From Rugosimonospora africana (lineage in GTDB: Bacteria > Actinomycetota > Actinomycetes > Mycobacteriales > Micromonosporaceae), in NCBI RefSeq assembly GCF_016862975.1, contig NZ_BONZ01000070.1:29781-93780 (forward strand): DNA of 64,000 nucleotides, read 5' to 3'. The stretch's first letter is position 1; every line of letters begins with the position of its first letter. The notes under the pieces are model-generated. The model ran no database searches. It saw nothing but the letters and a program-made list of their open reading frames with translations, and had not been told where the DNA came from. Made by a program: the position numbers and the translations under genes. Positions 16,881 through 26,806 of the stretch are shown here, piece after piece.

Positions 16881-16985
16881 GAGCAGGGAGGGTCGTGATG
16901 GCGACTGGTCTGGGTCGCCGCGCGGCGCCAGACGCGCCGAGCCAGACTGGTCGGAGTCTTCCCTCCGTCTCGTTTCTCCCTGCTC
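16881..16985. terminator. Long-armed inverted repeat with a 50-bp element inside
   Basis: GAGCAGGGAG (16881-16890) and CTCCCTGCTC (16976-16985) are perfectly complementary and sit between the convergent response-regulator and DUF4395 genes. The 50-bp repeat element (16904-16953) lies between the arms. Confidence 0.45.
16904..16953. repeat. Dispersed 50-bp structured element, copy A
   Basis: Bounded at both ends by ACTGGTC. GGTCTGG (16907-16913) can pair with CCAGACT (16942-16948), enclosing an inner stem GGCGC/GCGCC. Related to copies at 53821, 60018 and 60072. Confidence 0.8.
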
Positions 16986-17009
16986 CGGCTCGGCTACGTC
17001 GGGCCGCGG

Positions 17010-17444
17010 TCAGGGCGCGGGCACCCGGGCGGCCATCGGGCGGTGGGTCAGCCGCCGGAACGCCAGATACGCCTCGCAGCCCAGGCACAGCCCGAACACC
17101 GCGTTGAGAAACGCCGCCACCAGCGCGAGCCCGGCGAACACGAGACCCAGCACATCCTGACCGGCGAGGAACCCCACCGCCGCGACCAGCGTGAAGACCA
17201 GACCGACCAGCTGCGCGAAGCGGACCGGCTGCGCCGGCTCCAGCTCGCTGGGCCGACCCAGCCTGGGCGCCAGCGCGGCGCGGTAGACCAGCCCGTACGG
17301 CGAGTACCGCGGGGACAACGCCGACAGCGCGAAGACGGCGGCCTGCGCCAGGGCCAGCCAGCCTGACTCGAAGACCAGGACGAGTACCAGCACGATCGCG
17401 GTCACGCCCGCCGCGAAGCGGGGACCGCGGGGGTCGATCAACAT
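17010..17444 (-). CDS. DUF4395 family membrane protein
   Basis: A 144-aa integral membrane protein with about four helices (AAGVTAIVLVLVLVFESGWL, ALAQAAVFALSALS, QLVGLVFTLVAAVGFL, VLGLVFAGLALVAAFLN) and the DUF4395 hallmark NAVFGLCLGCEAYLAFRR, with two closely spaced cysteines in the last helix. Partners of this family are often thioredoxin-like proteins, and here a CxxC protein is encoded just upstream on the same strand (115-bp gap). Together they may form a thiol-redox unit at the membrane (inference). ATG 17444 follows GGAGGG. Confidence 0.82.
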   Translation of the reverse strand: MLIDPRGPRFAAGVTAIVLVLVLVFESGWLALAQAAVFALSALSPRYSPYGLVYRAALAPRLGRPSELEPAQPVRFAQLVGLVFTLVAAVGFLAGQDVLGLVFAGLALVAAFLNAVFGLCLGCEAYLAFRRLTHRPMAARVPAP

Positions 17445-17559
17445 CACACCCTCCAGGCAGTACGGCGGCGGCTCCCGCCGCCGTTCGTTGCCGCCACGTC
17501 GCCTCGCCGCACGGTCAGCGCGCGGGGCCGGCGCGCCGCGTCGGCTCCCGCCGCCCCGG

Positions 17560-18048
17560 TCAGCGTGCCGCTGTCGTGGCGGCCAGTTCGGCGGCGACGG
17601 CGGTGTCCAGCTCGGTCTTGCGGACGGCGCCGCTCGACCGGTACCGGATCCGGCCGGTCGAGTCGACGACCAGTACCGTCGGCGTGCGCCACACCCCCAG
17701 CGACCGCACCGGGTCCAGCTGGTTCTCGGCGTCGACCTCGAGGTGCGTGACGCCGTCACGGGAGCCGGCGATCTCGGCGCAGACCCGGGCCGCGACCCGG
17801 CACGGCGCGCAGACCGCCGAGGAGAACTGCACCAGCGTCACCGGCGTACCCGACACCACGCCGAGCGCGGCCAGGACCTCCGCGTCCCGGTCTCCCCCGT
17901 CCCGGTCTTCCCCGTTCCGATCCGCGGACGGCGGCGGCCCGATCACCCGGAGCCGCCCGTTGCGGCTGCGCCACCACAGACCGATGACGGTCGCCACGGC
18001 CAGCACGCCGGCCGCGACCAGCAGTCCGGTCACGCCAGAAGATCCCAT
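17560..18048 (-). CDS. Membrane-anchored thioredoxin-like protein
   Basis: A 162-aa protein with one N-terminal membrane helix (GVTGLLVAAGVLAVATVIGLWW) and a thioredoxin fold. The active-site motif CAPC appears in QFSSAVCAPCRVAARV, and the cis-proline strand is GVWRTPTVLVVD. It probably reduces or oxidises thiols at the membrane. Between helix and fold lies a short Asp/Gly/Arg repeat (NGEDRDGGDRDAE). It precedes the DUF4395 gene on the same strand, a pairing that recurs in actinobacteria, so the two are likely functionally linked. Confidence 0.85.
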   Translation of the reverse strand: MGSSGVTGLLVAAGVLAVATVIGLWWRSRNGRLRVIGPPPSADRNGEDRDGGDRDAEVLAALGVVSGTPVTLVQFSSAVCAPCRVAARVCAEIAGSRDGVTHLEVDAENQLDPVRSLGVWRTPTVLVVDSTGRIRYRSSGAVRKTELDTAVAAELAATTAAR

Positions 18049-18136
18049 CCGACCACAGTGGCACGGTGCCGAGCCGGACGGCCAACGTCATCCCGCGCAT
18101 CGGAAGCCGCGCGTGCCGAGGACGCGCCTGCCGGAG

Positions 18137-19282
18137 CTACCCCGCCGGGCGCAGCAGGTGGCTCATGCGCTCTGCGAGCAGGTCCCAGCGCCACTCCGCG
18201 TCGACCCAGGCCCGGCCGGCCGCGCCCATCCGCCGGCACAGCGCCGGATCCCCGAGCAGCGTGGCCAGCGGGTCGGCGATCGCCGCCACGTCCCGGCCGT
18301 TGACCACGAAGCCGGTCTCACCGTCCCGTACCGCGTCCGGAGCCCCGCCGGAGTCGCCGGCCAGTACCGGCAACCCGGTCGCCGACGCCTCCAGGTAGAC
18401 CATGCCGAGCCCCTCCACGTCCAGTCCCCGGTGCCGGGTGCGGCACGGCATCGCGAAGACGTCCCCGGCCGCGAAGTGCAGCGGTACCTCGGGCCAGGCA
18501 ACCTCGCCGGTGAACACGACGTGATCGGCGACGCCGGTGTCGCGGGCCAGGCGGCGGAGCGAGTCGCCGTACGGGCCGCCGCTGACGATGAGCAGCGCGG
18601 CGTCGGGTACCCGCCTGCGCACCTCGGGCAGCGCGCGGATCAGCATGTCCTGGCCCTTGCGCGGAACCAGCCGGGACACACAGACGATCACCGGGCGGTC
18701 GGTCAGCCCGTACCGGGCCCGAACCTCGGAGCCGTCCAGGTCCGGGTGGAAGGAGTCGGTGTCGACCCCGGGTGCCAGCCGCACCAGCTCGGTCCGGTCG
18801 GCCAGTACCGGGGCCAGCCTTGTGCGGAAGTAGTTCCCGAGGTACGTCACCACGTCGACCCCGTCACCGATCCGCCGCAGCAGCCCGCGCGCCCCGGGCA
18901 GCGCGGCCCACCCGGCCTCGTGCCCGTGGGTCTGCGCCACCGCCCGGACGATGCCGGCGCGCCGGCGCAGGCCGTGGGCGAGCAACCCGAGCGGCGCCGC
19001 GGCACCGAACCAGACCGAGTCGCACTCGTACGAGCGGGCCAGCTCGGCGGCCCTGCGGGCCACACCCGGCGTGGGCAGCAGCATCCCGGTGTTCTCCCGG
19101 ATCACCTCGAACGGCTGCGCGGCGTCGAACTTCGCGGCCTGGCTGGGATCGCGCGCGGGCCACGTGGAGGCGTACACCACCAGCGAACCGGCCGGCTGGC
19201 GTACCGCGAGGTTGTGCACGAACCGCTGGATCCCGCCGGACCGGGGTGGGAAGTCGTTCGTCACCATCAAGGTGCGGCTCAT
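18137..19282 (-). CDS. pimB: Phosphatidylinositol mannoside mannosyltransferase PimB-type (GT4)
   Basis: GDP-mannose-dependent GT4 glycosyltransferase expected to add the second mannose to phosphatidylinositol monomannoside at the cytoplasmic membrane. 381 aa with the GT-B N-terminal NDFPPRSGGIQRFV loop, VSRLVPRKGQD (donor phosphate contact) and the E-x7-E-like GLDVEGLGMVYLEASA motif. The sequence start MSRTLMVTNDFPPRSGGIQ closely resembles the mycobacterial and corynebacterial PimB' proteins, and the flanking genes match the mycobacterial order. Its ATG overlaps the stop of the upstream M48 protease by 4 bases (ATGA), so the two are translationally coupled. Confidence 0.88.
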   Translation of the reverse strand: MSRTLMVTNDFPPRSGGIQRFVHNLAVRQPAGSLVVYASTWPARDPSQAAKFDAAQPFEVIRENTGMLLPTPGVARRAAELARSYECDSVWFGAAAPLGLLAHGLRRRAGIVRAVAQTHGHEAGWAALPGARGLLRRIGDGVDVVTYLGNYFRTRLAPVLADRTELVRLAPGVDTDSFHPDLDGSEVRARYGLTDRPVIVCVSRLVPRKGQDMLIRALPEVRRRVPDAALLIVSGGPYGDSLRRLARDTGVADHVVFTGEVAWPEVPLHFAAGDVFAMPCRTRHRGLDVEGLGMVYLEASATGLPVLAGDSGGAPDAVRDGETGFVVNGRDVAAIADPLATLLGDPALCRRMGAAGRAWVDAEWRWDLLAERMSHLLRPAG

Positions 19283-20568
19283 CCGGCTCCTTCGGGGGGC
19301 CCGGCCGCGGCCGGGTCGTGGCGGAGGCCGGCGTCCCGCGCGTACGCCCGGGCGGCGGCGATCCGCTCCACCGTGGACGGGTGGCTGGCGAACAGCAGGT
19401 GTTCGATCCGGTTCGGATCCGGGTCGGCCAGGTTGGTCGCAAACAGTCGGGCGTGGGTGGCGATGAACGTCGCCGGATCCCGGGTCAGCGTGAGCGCGTG
19501 GGTGTCGGCGCGCGCCTCGACCCTGCGCGAGACCAGGCTCTGCGCGGGTCCGGTGGCGAGCCCGGCCAGGGCGGCGACCGCCAGCAGCAGGGCCACCGAG
19601 CGCGGCTCCGCGACCGAGGTCACGCCGGCCAGGCGCAGCAGCCCGTGCCAGGAGTCCAGCAGGTACACCACGACGACCGCGATCGCTGTGCCCAGGGCGC
19701 CCAGCACCGTACCGGTCACCACGTCGCGGCGTTTGGCGTGGCCCAGCTCGTGCGCGACCACGCTGCGTACCTCGGCCGGATCGGCCCGATCGATCAGCGT
19801 GTCGTAGACGACGATCCGGCGGGTGGCGCCGAACCCGGACACGTAGGCGTTGACCGCCCGGGTACGCCGGGAGGCGTCGGCGACCAGGACGTCCCGCACC
19901 GGCACCCGGTCATCGGCGGCCAGCGTCATCAGGTCGGTACGCAGTTGACCCTCGGCCATCGGGGTGAACTTGTTGAAGATCGGCTCGAACAGAACCGGGA
20001 ACACGAACGACAGCAGTACGGTGAGCCCGGCCGCACCGGCCGCGCTCCACGCCCACCACCAGTCGGGCGCGTACCGGGCCACCGCGTAGAACGCCAGCAG
20101 CGCCAGGCCACCCAGCACCGCGCCGATCCCGTACCCCTTGAGCTGGTCGACCGCCCAGCCGCCCCAGCCCTGGGTGGACAGCCCGTACCGCGTCAAAACG
20201 ACCTTGCGCCACATCGAGAACGGCAGGGTGACCAGCGACGAGATCAACACGACGGCGAGGCCCCCGACCGCGGCGCGTACCGCCCAGTTGCCACCGAACA
20301 GCGCGACGATCCGGGCGCCCAGCGGGGTAAGCCCGAGCACCACGGCGGCGACCAGACCGACCCCCATCGAGGCGTAGGTGGCCGGGCGCAGGTCGGACCG
20401 GAACGCGCGCCCGCGGGCCACCTCGTCGGGTGGCAGCTGCCGGAGCGCGTCCAGCTGGTCGGCACGTGGCGCGGGCGCGGCGCGCCAGGGCACCAGCGAC
20501 AGTGCCGCGACCCCGGCGGCCACGATCAGCACGGCCAGGACCACGAGCGCCGCCGTCCGGGGGCTCAT
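19279..20568 (-). CDS. M48 (Ste24-like) membrane zinc protease
   Basis: A 429-aa integral membrane metalloprotease. Seven or so hydrophobic segments surround the zinc motif VAHELGHAKRRD (H273, E274, H277). NAYVSGFGATRRIVVYDTLI just before it is typical of Ste24-type CAAX proteases, and a further conserved Glu/His region (RVEARADTHAL, the third ligand Glu) follows. A role in membrane protein quality control or lipoprotein-like processing is inferred from the family. A TACGAT box on the minus strand at 20598-20603 could be its promoter. It overlaps pimB by 4 bases; in the cell it may work beside PIM synthesis, but no direct link is known to me. Confidence 0.87.
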   Translation of the reverse strand: MSPRTAALVVLAVLIVAAGVAALSLVPWRAAPAPRADQLDALRQLPPDEVARGRAFRSDLRPATYASMGVGLVAAVVLGLTPLGARIVALFGGNWAVRAAVGGLAVVLISSLVTLPFSMWRKVVLTRYGLSTQGWGGWAVDQLKGYGIGAVLGGLALLAFYAVARYAPDWWWAWSAAGAAGLTVLLSFVFPVLFEPIFNKFTPMAEGQLRTDLMTLAADDRVPVRDVLVADASRRTRAVNAYVSGFGATRRIVVYDTLIDRADPAEVRSVVAHELGHAKRRDVVTGTVLGALGTAIAVVVVYLLDSWHGLLRLAGVTSVAEPRSVALLLAVAALAGLATGPAQSLVSRRVEARADTHALTLTRDPATFIATHARLFATNLADPDPNRIEHLLFASHPSTVERIAAARAYARDAGLRHDPAAAGPPEGAG

Positions 20569-20597
20569 GTCCGCTCGCTCTGTGATCGCACCCGACC

Positions 20598-20603
20598 ATC
20601 GTA
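20598..20603 (-). promoter_or_regulatory. Candidate -10 box of the M48 protease gene
   Basis: TACGAT on the minus strand, about 30 nt upstream of ATG 20568, placing the start of transcription near 20591. Confidence 0.4.
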
Positions 20604-20619
20604 GGGTCGACCCGCCGGC

Positions 20620-20642
20620 GGGCTGCCGCCCGCCGGCAGCCC
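20620..20642 (-). terminator. Hairpin after the 67-aa gene
   Basis: GGGCTGCCG (20620-20628) pairs perfectly with CGGCAGCCC (20634-20642), 17 bases past the stop of the gene at 20659. Confidence 0.6.
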
Positions 20643-20658
20643 ACCACTGGCGCGGGAG

Positions 20659-20862
20659 CTATGCCGCGCGGGGCCGCTCCGGGCGCTGGCGGGTCACCAG
20701 GCGTAGCCGCGGAACCATGCCGGCGTCGGCCAGCACGGCGATGGCGGCCTGCTCCGATTCGTCCAGTTCGACCCCGGCGGGCGGCGCGCCGAGCAGGACA
20801 CTCACGACGCAGCCGGCGCAGGCCGGCCCGCGCACCTCACAGTTGTCACAGTCGATGAGCAT
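20659..20862 (-). CDS. Small cysteine-containing conserved protein
   Basis: A 67-aa protein of unknown function. The N-terminus MLIDCDNCEVRGPACAGCVV has four cysteines in CxxC-x6-CxxC spacing, suggesting a zinc or Fe-S site. The rest, up to about residue 60, forms a helix-strand pattern (DESEQAAIAVLADAGMVPRLRLV). Homologues of this type are widespread in actinobacteria beside the NYN protein gene, as here. The start is supported by TACATT exactly 6 bases upstream of ATG 20862, implying a leaderless mRNA. A hairpin terminator follows. Confidence 0.72.
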   Translation of the reverse strand: MLIDCDNCEVRGPACAGCVVSVLLGAPPAGVELDESEQAAIAVLADAGMVPRLRLVTRQRPERPRAA

Positions 20863-20868
20863 GTACGC

Positions 20869-20874
20869 AATGTA
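20869..20874 (-). promoter_or_regulatory. -10 box TACATT, leaderless 67-aa gene
   Basis: TACATT on the minus strand with 6 nt to ATG 20862. Confidence 0.55.
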
Positions 20875-20909
20875 AGCGAGGGGTACGACAAAAACCGGGG
20901 TATCCGAGC

Positions 20910-22511
20910 TCAGCCGCGAGCCAGCCGGCGCAGCAGGGTCGATGAGTTGAGCGGGTACGCGCCGTGCCGGCGCACGCCGTCGGCGACCTCCTTGTCCGTG
21001 GAGATCACCGCCACCGGGCGGCCGGCCGGTTCGGCCCGGACCAGCCTGCGGATCAATTCGTCGGCGGTCTCCCCCTTGCGGGAGAACAGCACGCGGACCC
21101 CTCGCGGCGCCGGCGGCAGCCCGACCATCCGTTCGGCCCCGTCGAAGACCACGGTCACCTCGGCGCCGGTCTGCGCGGCGATGCCGCCCAGCCCGCTGAC
21201 CAGCCGGTTGCGCTGCTGCTCCAGGGATATCTCCGGGAACCCGGTCTTGGTCACGTTGTACCCGTCGACGACCAGGTGCACCTTGGGCAGCGCGAGCAGC
21301 TGGTCCAGCCGCACGGGGTCATCGGCTTCCAGACCCCTGGCCCGGCCGGTGTCCGCCGAGCCCGGCCGTACCGCCGCCTCGTCCGCGACCACGTCGGCCG
21401 GCAGCACCGACGACGGTTCCAGGGCCAGCTCCCGGCGCAGCCCGGCGGCCGCCTGCCCGATCGTCTCCAGCAGCAGCCAGAGCCGCGCGTCGTCGACCTG
21501 CCGGGCCTCCTTCGCGGTCTGCCGGGTCGCCCCGGCGGTCGCCTCCGCCTCGGCCAACCGGGCGCGCAGCCGGCGCACCTCGGCCTCATGATCGGCGTTT
21601 TGCCGGCCGATCCGGCCCTTCTCGGTGGCCAGCAGCTCATTGGCCCGCTTCTCGCGAGCCTGGAGCTCACGTTGCGCGCGGTGCAGGGCGCGGTTCTCCT
21701 CGCGCAGTCCGGCGGCCTCCTCCCGGAGCCGAGCCAGCTCGTCGCGCAGCTTGTCGGCCTCCACCCGGGCCACCGCGCGATCGTGCTCGGCACGGGCGGC
21801 CCGGTGCTCGGCGTCCCGGACGAGCCCGGTGATCGCGGCGCTGTCCGCCTCGGCGCGTACCGCCTCCCCCGCAGCGTCGACCAGCGCCAGCCAGCCCGCC
21901 GGCCGTACCAGATAGGCCAGCGCGGCGACCTCGACCGGATCCGCGGCCGCCGGGTGGATCCCCTCGCCGACCGCTTCGCCCAGCTCACCGGCCTCCTCCT
22001 GGACCCGTGCCGCCACCCGCTGGCGGAACACCGGATCGCCGGCCAGCGCGGAGGCGATGGCGGCGCCGCCGAGCCGAGCCCGGCGGGCCGGGGCGAACCG
22101 GGCGACCCGGCGCAGGGCGATCGGGATCTCCTCGGCCGGCATTCCGGTCAACGCGGCCGAGGCCGCCGCGATCACCCGCTGCCGTACCGGCTCGGGGAGC
22201 GGGCGCTCCGCCGCCTCCGCATCGATCTCGTCGTCCTCGGCGTGGGCGCCGAACCGGTCGCCGCCGATACCGTCGGCTCGGAAATCGTCGCTGTCCGTGT
22301 CGTCGCCGGCGGCGTCCGGCTCGGGTGTCGATGGCCGGGCCGCCACGGCCTCTGGCTCCGCCGGCTCGGCCGGCAAATCGGCCCTGACCTGGGGCGTTAC
22401 GGAATCGGACAGTTCGGGCGTCGCCGGGGGCTCAACCGGCCCGGAGGAGGGCGTACCGGGCGCAGGCTGCCCCAATGACTGGAGCTCGCCGTCGGGCACC
22501 TGCGCGGACAT
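20910..22511 (-). CDS. NYN-domain (PIN-like) predicted RNA-binding/nuclease protein
   Basis: A 533-aa protein whose C-terminal third (about 400-533) is a YacP-like NYN nuclease fold: HLVVDGYNVTKTG, VTVVFDGAE, FSRKGETADELIRRLV and VAVISTDKEVADGVRRHGA carry the expected conserved Asp residues. The middle has a long coiled coil (about 225-335, RVEADKLRDELARLREEAAG and following). The N-terminal 90 residues are Pro/Glu-rich and disordered. In other bacteria NYN proteins act in RNA processing or turnover; that role is inferred. Divergent from the DEDDh nuclease gene with 72 bp between them. A GACAAT box 7 nt before the ATG may be its -10. Confidence 0.82.
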   Translation of the reverse strand: MSAQVPDGELQSLGQPAPGTPSSGPVEPPATPELSDSVTPQVRADLPAEPAEPEAVAARPSTPEPDAAGDDTDSDDFRADGIGGDRFGAHAEDDEIDAEAAERPLPEPVRQRVIAAASAALTGMPAEEIPIALRRVARFAPARRARLGGAAIASALAGDPVFRQRVAARVQEEAGELGEAVGEGIHPAAADPVEVAALAYLVRPAGWLALVDAAGEAVRAEADSAAITGLVRDAEHRAARAEHDRAVARVEADKLRDELARLREEAAGLREENRALHRAQRELQAREKRANELLATEKGRIGRQNADHEAEVRRLRARLAEAEATAGATRQTAKEARQVDDARLWLLLETIGQAAAGLRRELALEPSSVLPADVVADEAAVRPGSADTGRARGLEADDPVRLDQLLALPKVHLVVDGYNVTKTGFPEISLEQQRNRLVSGLGGIAAQTGAEVTVVFDGAERMVGLPPAPRGVRVLFSRKGETADELIRRLVRAEPAGRPVAVISTDKEVADGVRRHGAYPLNSSTLLRRLARG

Positions 22512-22571
22512 CTGATAATTGTCGCATCGTTAGCCCGTTCGGCGCCCGTCAGAAGTGTCGTACCCGGCCCG

Positions 22572-22577
22572 TACCGT
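22572..22577 (+). promoter_or_regulatory. -10 box TACCGT, leaderless DEDDh nuclease gene
   Basis: TACCGT ends 6 nt before GTG 22584 and no ribosome site is present. Confidence 0.55.
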
Positions 22578-22583
22578 CCGGTC

Positions 22584-24350
22584 GTGCCGTCGATCTTCGT
22601 CCAGCAGACCATCGACCAGCTCCTTGACGATCCGGAGGCGCACTCCCTGCGGGACACCACGTTCGTCGTTGTTGATCTTGAGACGACCGGCGGCCGGCCG
22701 GAGGACTGCGGCATCACCGAGATCGGCGCGGTGAAGACCCTGGGCGGCGAGGAGCTCGGCGAATTCGCCACCCTGGTCAACCCCGGCCAGCCCATCCCGC
22801 CATACGTCACGGTGCTGACCGGGATCACCAGCGCGATGCTCGCCCCGGCGCCCCCGCTGACCGAGGTGATCCCGGCATTCCTCGAATTCGCCCGCGGCGC
22901 GGTCTGGGTGGCCCACAACGCGCCCTACGATGTCGGCTTCCTCAAGGCGGCCTGCGCCCGGTTCGGCTACCCCTGGCCGCACCCGAAGGTGCTGGACACC
23001 GCCGCACTCGCCCGCCGCGCGCTGACCCGCGACGAGGTGCCCAACCGCAAGCTGGCGACGCTGGCCGCGTTTTTCCGCACCCGGGTGCCCAGCCACCGCG
23101 CGCTGGCCGACGCCCGGGCCACGGTGGACGTGCTGCACGGGCTGTTCGCCCGGCTCGGCGGGCACAAGGTGTTCACCCTCGGTGAGGCGATCGAATTCGC
23201 CCGGGCGGTGAGTCCGGTCCAGCGAAGCAAGCGCCACCTGGGCGAGGGCCTGCCGGACACGCCGGGGGTGTACGTGTTCCGGGCGCTCGACGACCGGCCG
23301 CTCTACGTGGGCACCAGCCGGTCGATCGCCACCCGGGTGAAGTCATACTTCACCGCGGCCGAGAAGCGGGCGAGGATCACCGAGATGCTGGCCGCGGCGA
23401 CCCGGGTGGAGGCCATCGAGTGTGCGCACTCGCTGGAGGCCGAGGTCCGTGAGCTGCGCCTGATCGGTGCGCACAAGCCGCCGTACAACCGCCGGTCGAA
23501 GTTTCCGGAGCGGGTGCACTGGCTCAAGCTGACCGCCGAGGCATACCCGCGCCTGTCCGTGGTCAGGCAACTGGCCGGCGACGCCGCCAGCTATCTCGGC
23601 CCGTTCTCCTCGACGAAGACGGCCGAGCTGGCCGCCGCGGCGGTCTACGACGCCCTGCCGCTGCGCCAGTGCACGCACAAGCTGTCCGTACGCACACCCA
23701 GGCCGGCCTGCGCGCTCGCCGAGCTGGGCCGCTGCCCGGCTCCGTGCGAGCACCACATCTCGGTGGAAAGCTATGACGCCGACGCGGCACAGCCGTTCCG
23801 CACCGCCACCGCCGGTGACCCCGGCCCGCTCGTCGAGGCCCTGCTGGCCCGCATCGACGGGTTCGCCGCCGGGCAGCGCTACGAGGAGGCCGGCGTATTA
23901 CGTGGACGGCTCGGCGCGCTTCTTCGGGCCACGATACGCATGCAGCGACTACACTCACTTACCGTGATCGCCGAGCTGGTCGCGGCCCGCCCGGCCGCCG
24001 GAGGCGGTTGGGAGCTGGCTGTGGTCCGCCACGGCCGGCTGGTTGCCGCCGGCACCTCCGCTCCCCGTGTCCACCCGCAGCCGACCATCGACGCGCTGCT
24101 GGCCACGGCCGAGACCGTCCGTCCAGGGCCCGGCCCGACCCCGTGCGCCAGTGCCGAGGAGTCCGAGCGGGTGCTCGCCTGGCTGGAGAAACCGGATGCC
24201 AGGCTGGTCGAGGTGTCCGAGGGGTGGGCCCTTCCGGCCACCGGCGCGGGGCGGTTCCGCGACCTGCTAGCAAAGGTTGAGCGTGCGACTAATCAGCCGT
24301 ACGTTCAGCATCATGTGACCGATCGGTCATCCGTTGACTTATTAGGCTAG
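22584..24350 (+). CDS. DEDDh 3'-5' exonuclease fused to GIY-YIG/UvrC-like region
   Basis: A 588-aa two-part nuclease. Residues about 22-190 are a DnaQ-like exonuclease: Exo I VVVDLETTG (D31, E33), Exo II WVAHNAPYDVGFLK, and Exo III with H and D in SHRALADARATVDVLHGL. Residues about 220-310 are a GIY-YIG domain (PGVYVFRALDDRPLYVGTS, then RVKSYF), and the remainder resembles the UvrC middle region with a CTHKLS...CALAELGRCPAPC cysteine cluster. The same fusion sits between pimB and trpD in mycobacteria. DNA repair is the likely role. A leaderless start is indicated by TACCGT six bases before GTG 22584. Confidence 0.9.
   Translation: MPSIFVQQTIDQLLDDPEAHSLRDTTFVVVDLETTGGRPEDCGITEIGAVKTLGGEELGEFATLVNPGQPIPPYVTVLTGITSAMLAPAPPLTEVIPAFLEFARGAVWVAHNAPYDVGFLKAACARFGYPWPHPKVLDTAALARRALTRDEVPNRKLATLAAFFRTRVPSHRALADARATVDVLHGLFARLGGHKVFTLGEAIEFARAVSPVQRSKRHLGEGLPDTPGVYVFRALDDRPLYVGTSRSIATRVKSYFTAAEKRARITEMLAAATRVEAIECAHSLEAEVRELRLIGAHKPPYNRRSKFPERVHWLKLTAEAYPRLSVVRQLAGDAASYLGPFSSTKTAELAAAAVYDALPLRQCTHKLSVRTPRPACALAELGRCPAPCEHHISVESYDADAAQPFRTATAGDPGPLVEALLARIDGFAAGQRYEEAGVLRGRLGALLRATIRMQRLHSLTVIAELVAARPAAGGGWELAVVRHGRLVAAGTSAPRVHPQPTIDALLATAETVRPGPGPTPCASAEESERVLAWLEKPDARLVEVSEGWALPATGAGRFRDLLAKVERATNQPYVQHHVTDRSSVDLLG
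24316..24329. promoter_or_regulatory. Perfect 14-bp palindrome upstream of RSH gene
   Basis: TGACCGATCGGTCA lies at the end of the nuclease gene, 61 bp before the RSH start and just before a TTGACT (24334-24339). A candidate operator for the RSH gene; the binding protein is unknown. Confidence 0.35.
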
Positions 24351-24390
24351 AAGGACAACACCGCGTCCGGATCCGGCGAGGAGGTGAGTA

Positions 24391-26199
<1,809 letters not shown>

Positions 26200-26235
26200 C
26201 CCACGACCGCCCCCAGCGCCACACGCCACGGCCAC

Positions 26236-26241
26236 TAGCCT
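26236..26241 (+). promoter_or_regulatory. -10 box of the NUDIX operon
   Basis: TAGCCT, predicted transcription start near 26248, two bases before the leader ORF's ATG. Confidence 0.45.
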
Positions 26242-26249
26242 TGGCGGTC

Positions 26250-26276
26250 ATGACCGATAGGGAGCGGGCCGCGTGA
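26250..26276 (+). CDS. Eight-codon leader ORF overlapping NUDIX start
   Basis: ATG 26250 opens a frame encoding MTDRERAA and stops at TGA 26274-26276, which overlaps the NUDIX GTG (26273-26275) as GTGA. The predicted transcription start lies just before its ATG. The arrangement would let a leaderless-initiating ribosome pass by stop-start coupling to the NUDIX gene. It could also be chance, since GGGAG inside it is a fair ribosome site for the NUDIX gene by itself. Confidence 0.35.
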   Translation: MTDRERAA

Positions 26277-26806
26277 CCAGTCGACGAGTGGCACGTGTGC
26301 GGGGAGTCTTCTACAGCACCTTCTACCGTCTGCCCAGCCGGTGGCGGCGGCGGCTGGTGCGGCTGGCCACGCAGAAATACATCGTCGGCGGGGTGGTGCT
26401 GGTCCGCGACGCCGACCGGGACGCGCCCGACCGCCTGGTCCTGCTGCGCCAGCCGCCCGGGTACGGCTGGTCGCTCCCTGCCGGCCTGCTCAAGCGAGGC
26501 GAGCCGCCGGCCGTCGGAGCCGCCCGGGAGCTGTTCGAGGAGTCCGGCATCCAGGTGTCCGCCGAGGACCTGATCCCGCTGTCGCCCAACGCGCTGGTCC
26601 ACTCGAACGGCCGCTGGGTGGACATGGTGTTCGAGGCCCGGGTGCCGGCCGACGTCGCTTTCGCGGTCGACGGTGCCGAGGTCTACGAGGCCGCCTGGCA
26701 CCGGATCGACGCGCTGCCGCCGCTGACCGCGCCCACCGCCCGCCTGCTCGCCTACTACGGGATGGGACCGTACGCGGAGTATCCCGAGGTACGCGGTGGC
26801 GACTGA
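26273..26806 (+). CDS. NUDIX hydrolase
   Basis: A 177-aa pyrophosphohydrolase with a complete Nudix box, GLLKRGEPPAVGAARELFEESGI (first Gly near residue 71), carrying the REx2EExG metal site. A basic N-terminal extension (RLPSRWRRRLVRLATQKY) precedes the domain. Substrate is a nucleoside diphosphate derivative by family rule, otherwise unknown. It is the first of four overlapping genes (NUDIX, nucleotidyltransferase, RAM protein, methyltransferase). The overlap with the next gene is 11 bp. GTG 26273 has GGGAG eight bases upstream. Confidence 0.85.
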   Translation: MTSRRVARVRGVFYSTFYRLPSRWRRRLVRLATQKYIVGGVVLVRDADRDAPDRLVLLRQPPGYGWSLPAGLLKRGEPPAVGAARELFEESGIQVSAEDLIPLSPNALVHSNGRWVDMVFEARVPADVAFAVDGAEVYEAAWHRIDALPPLTAPTARLLAYYGMGPYAEYPEVRGGD

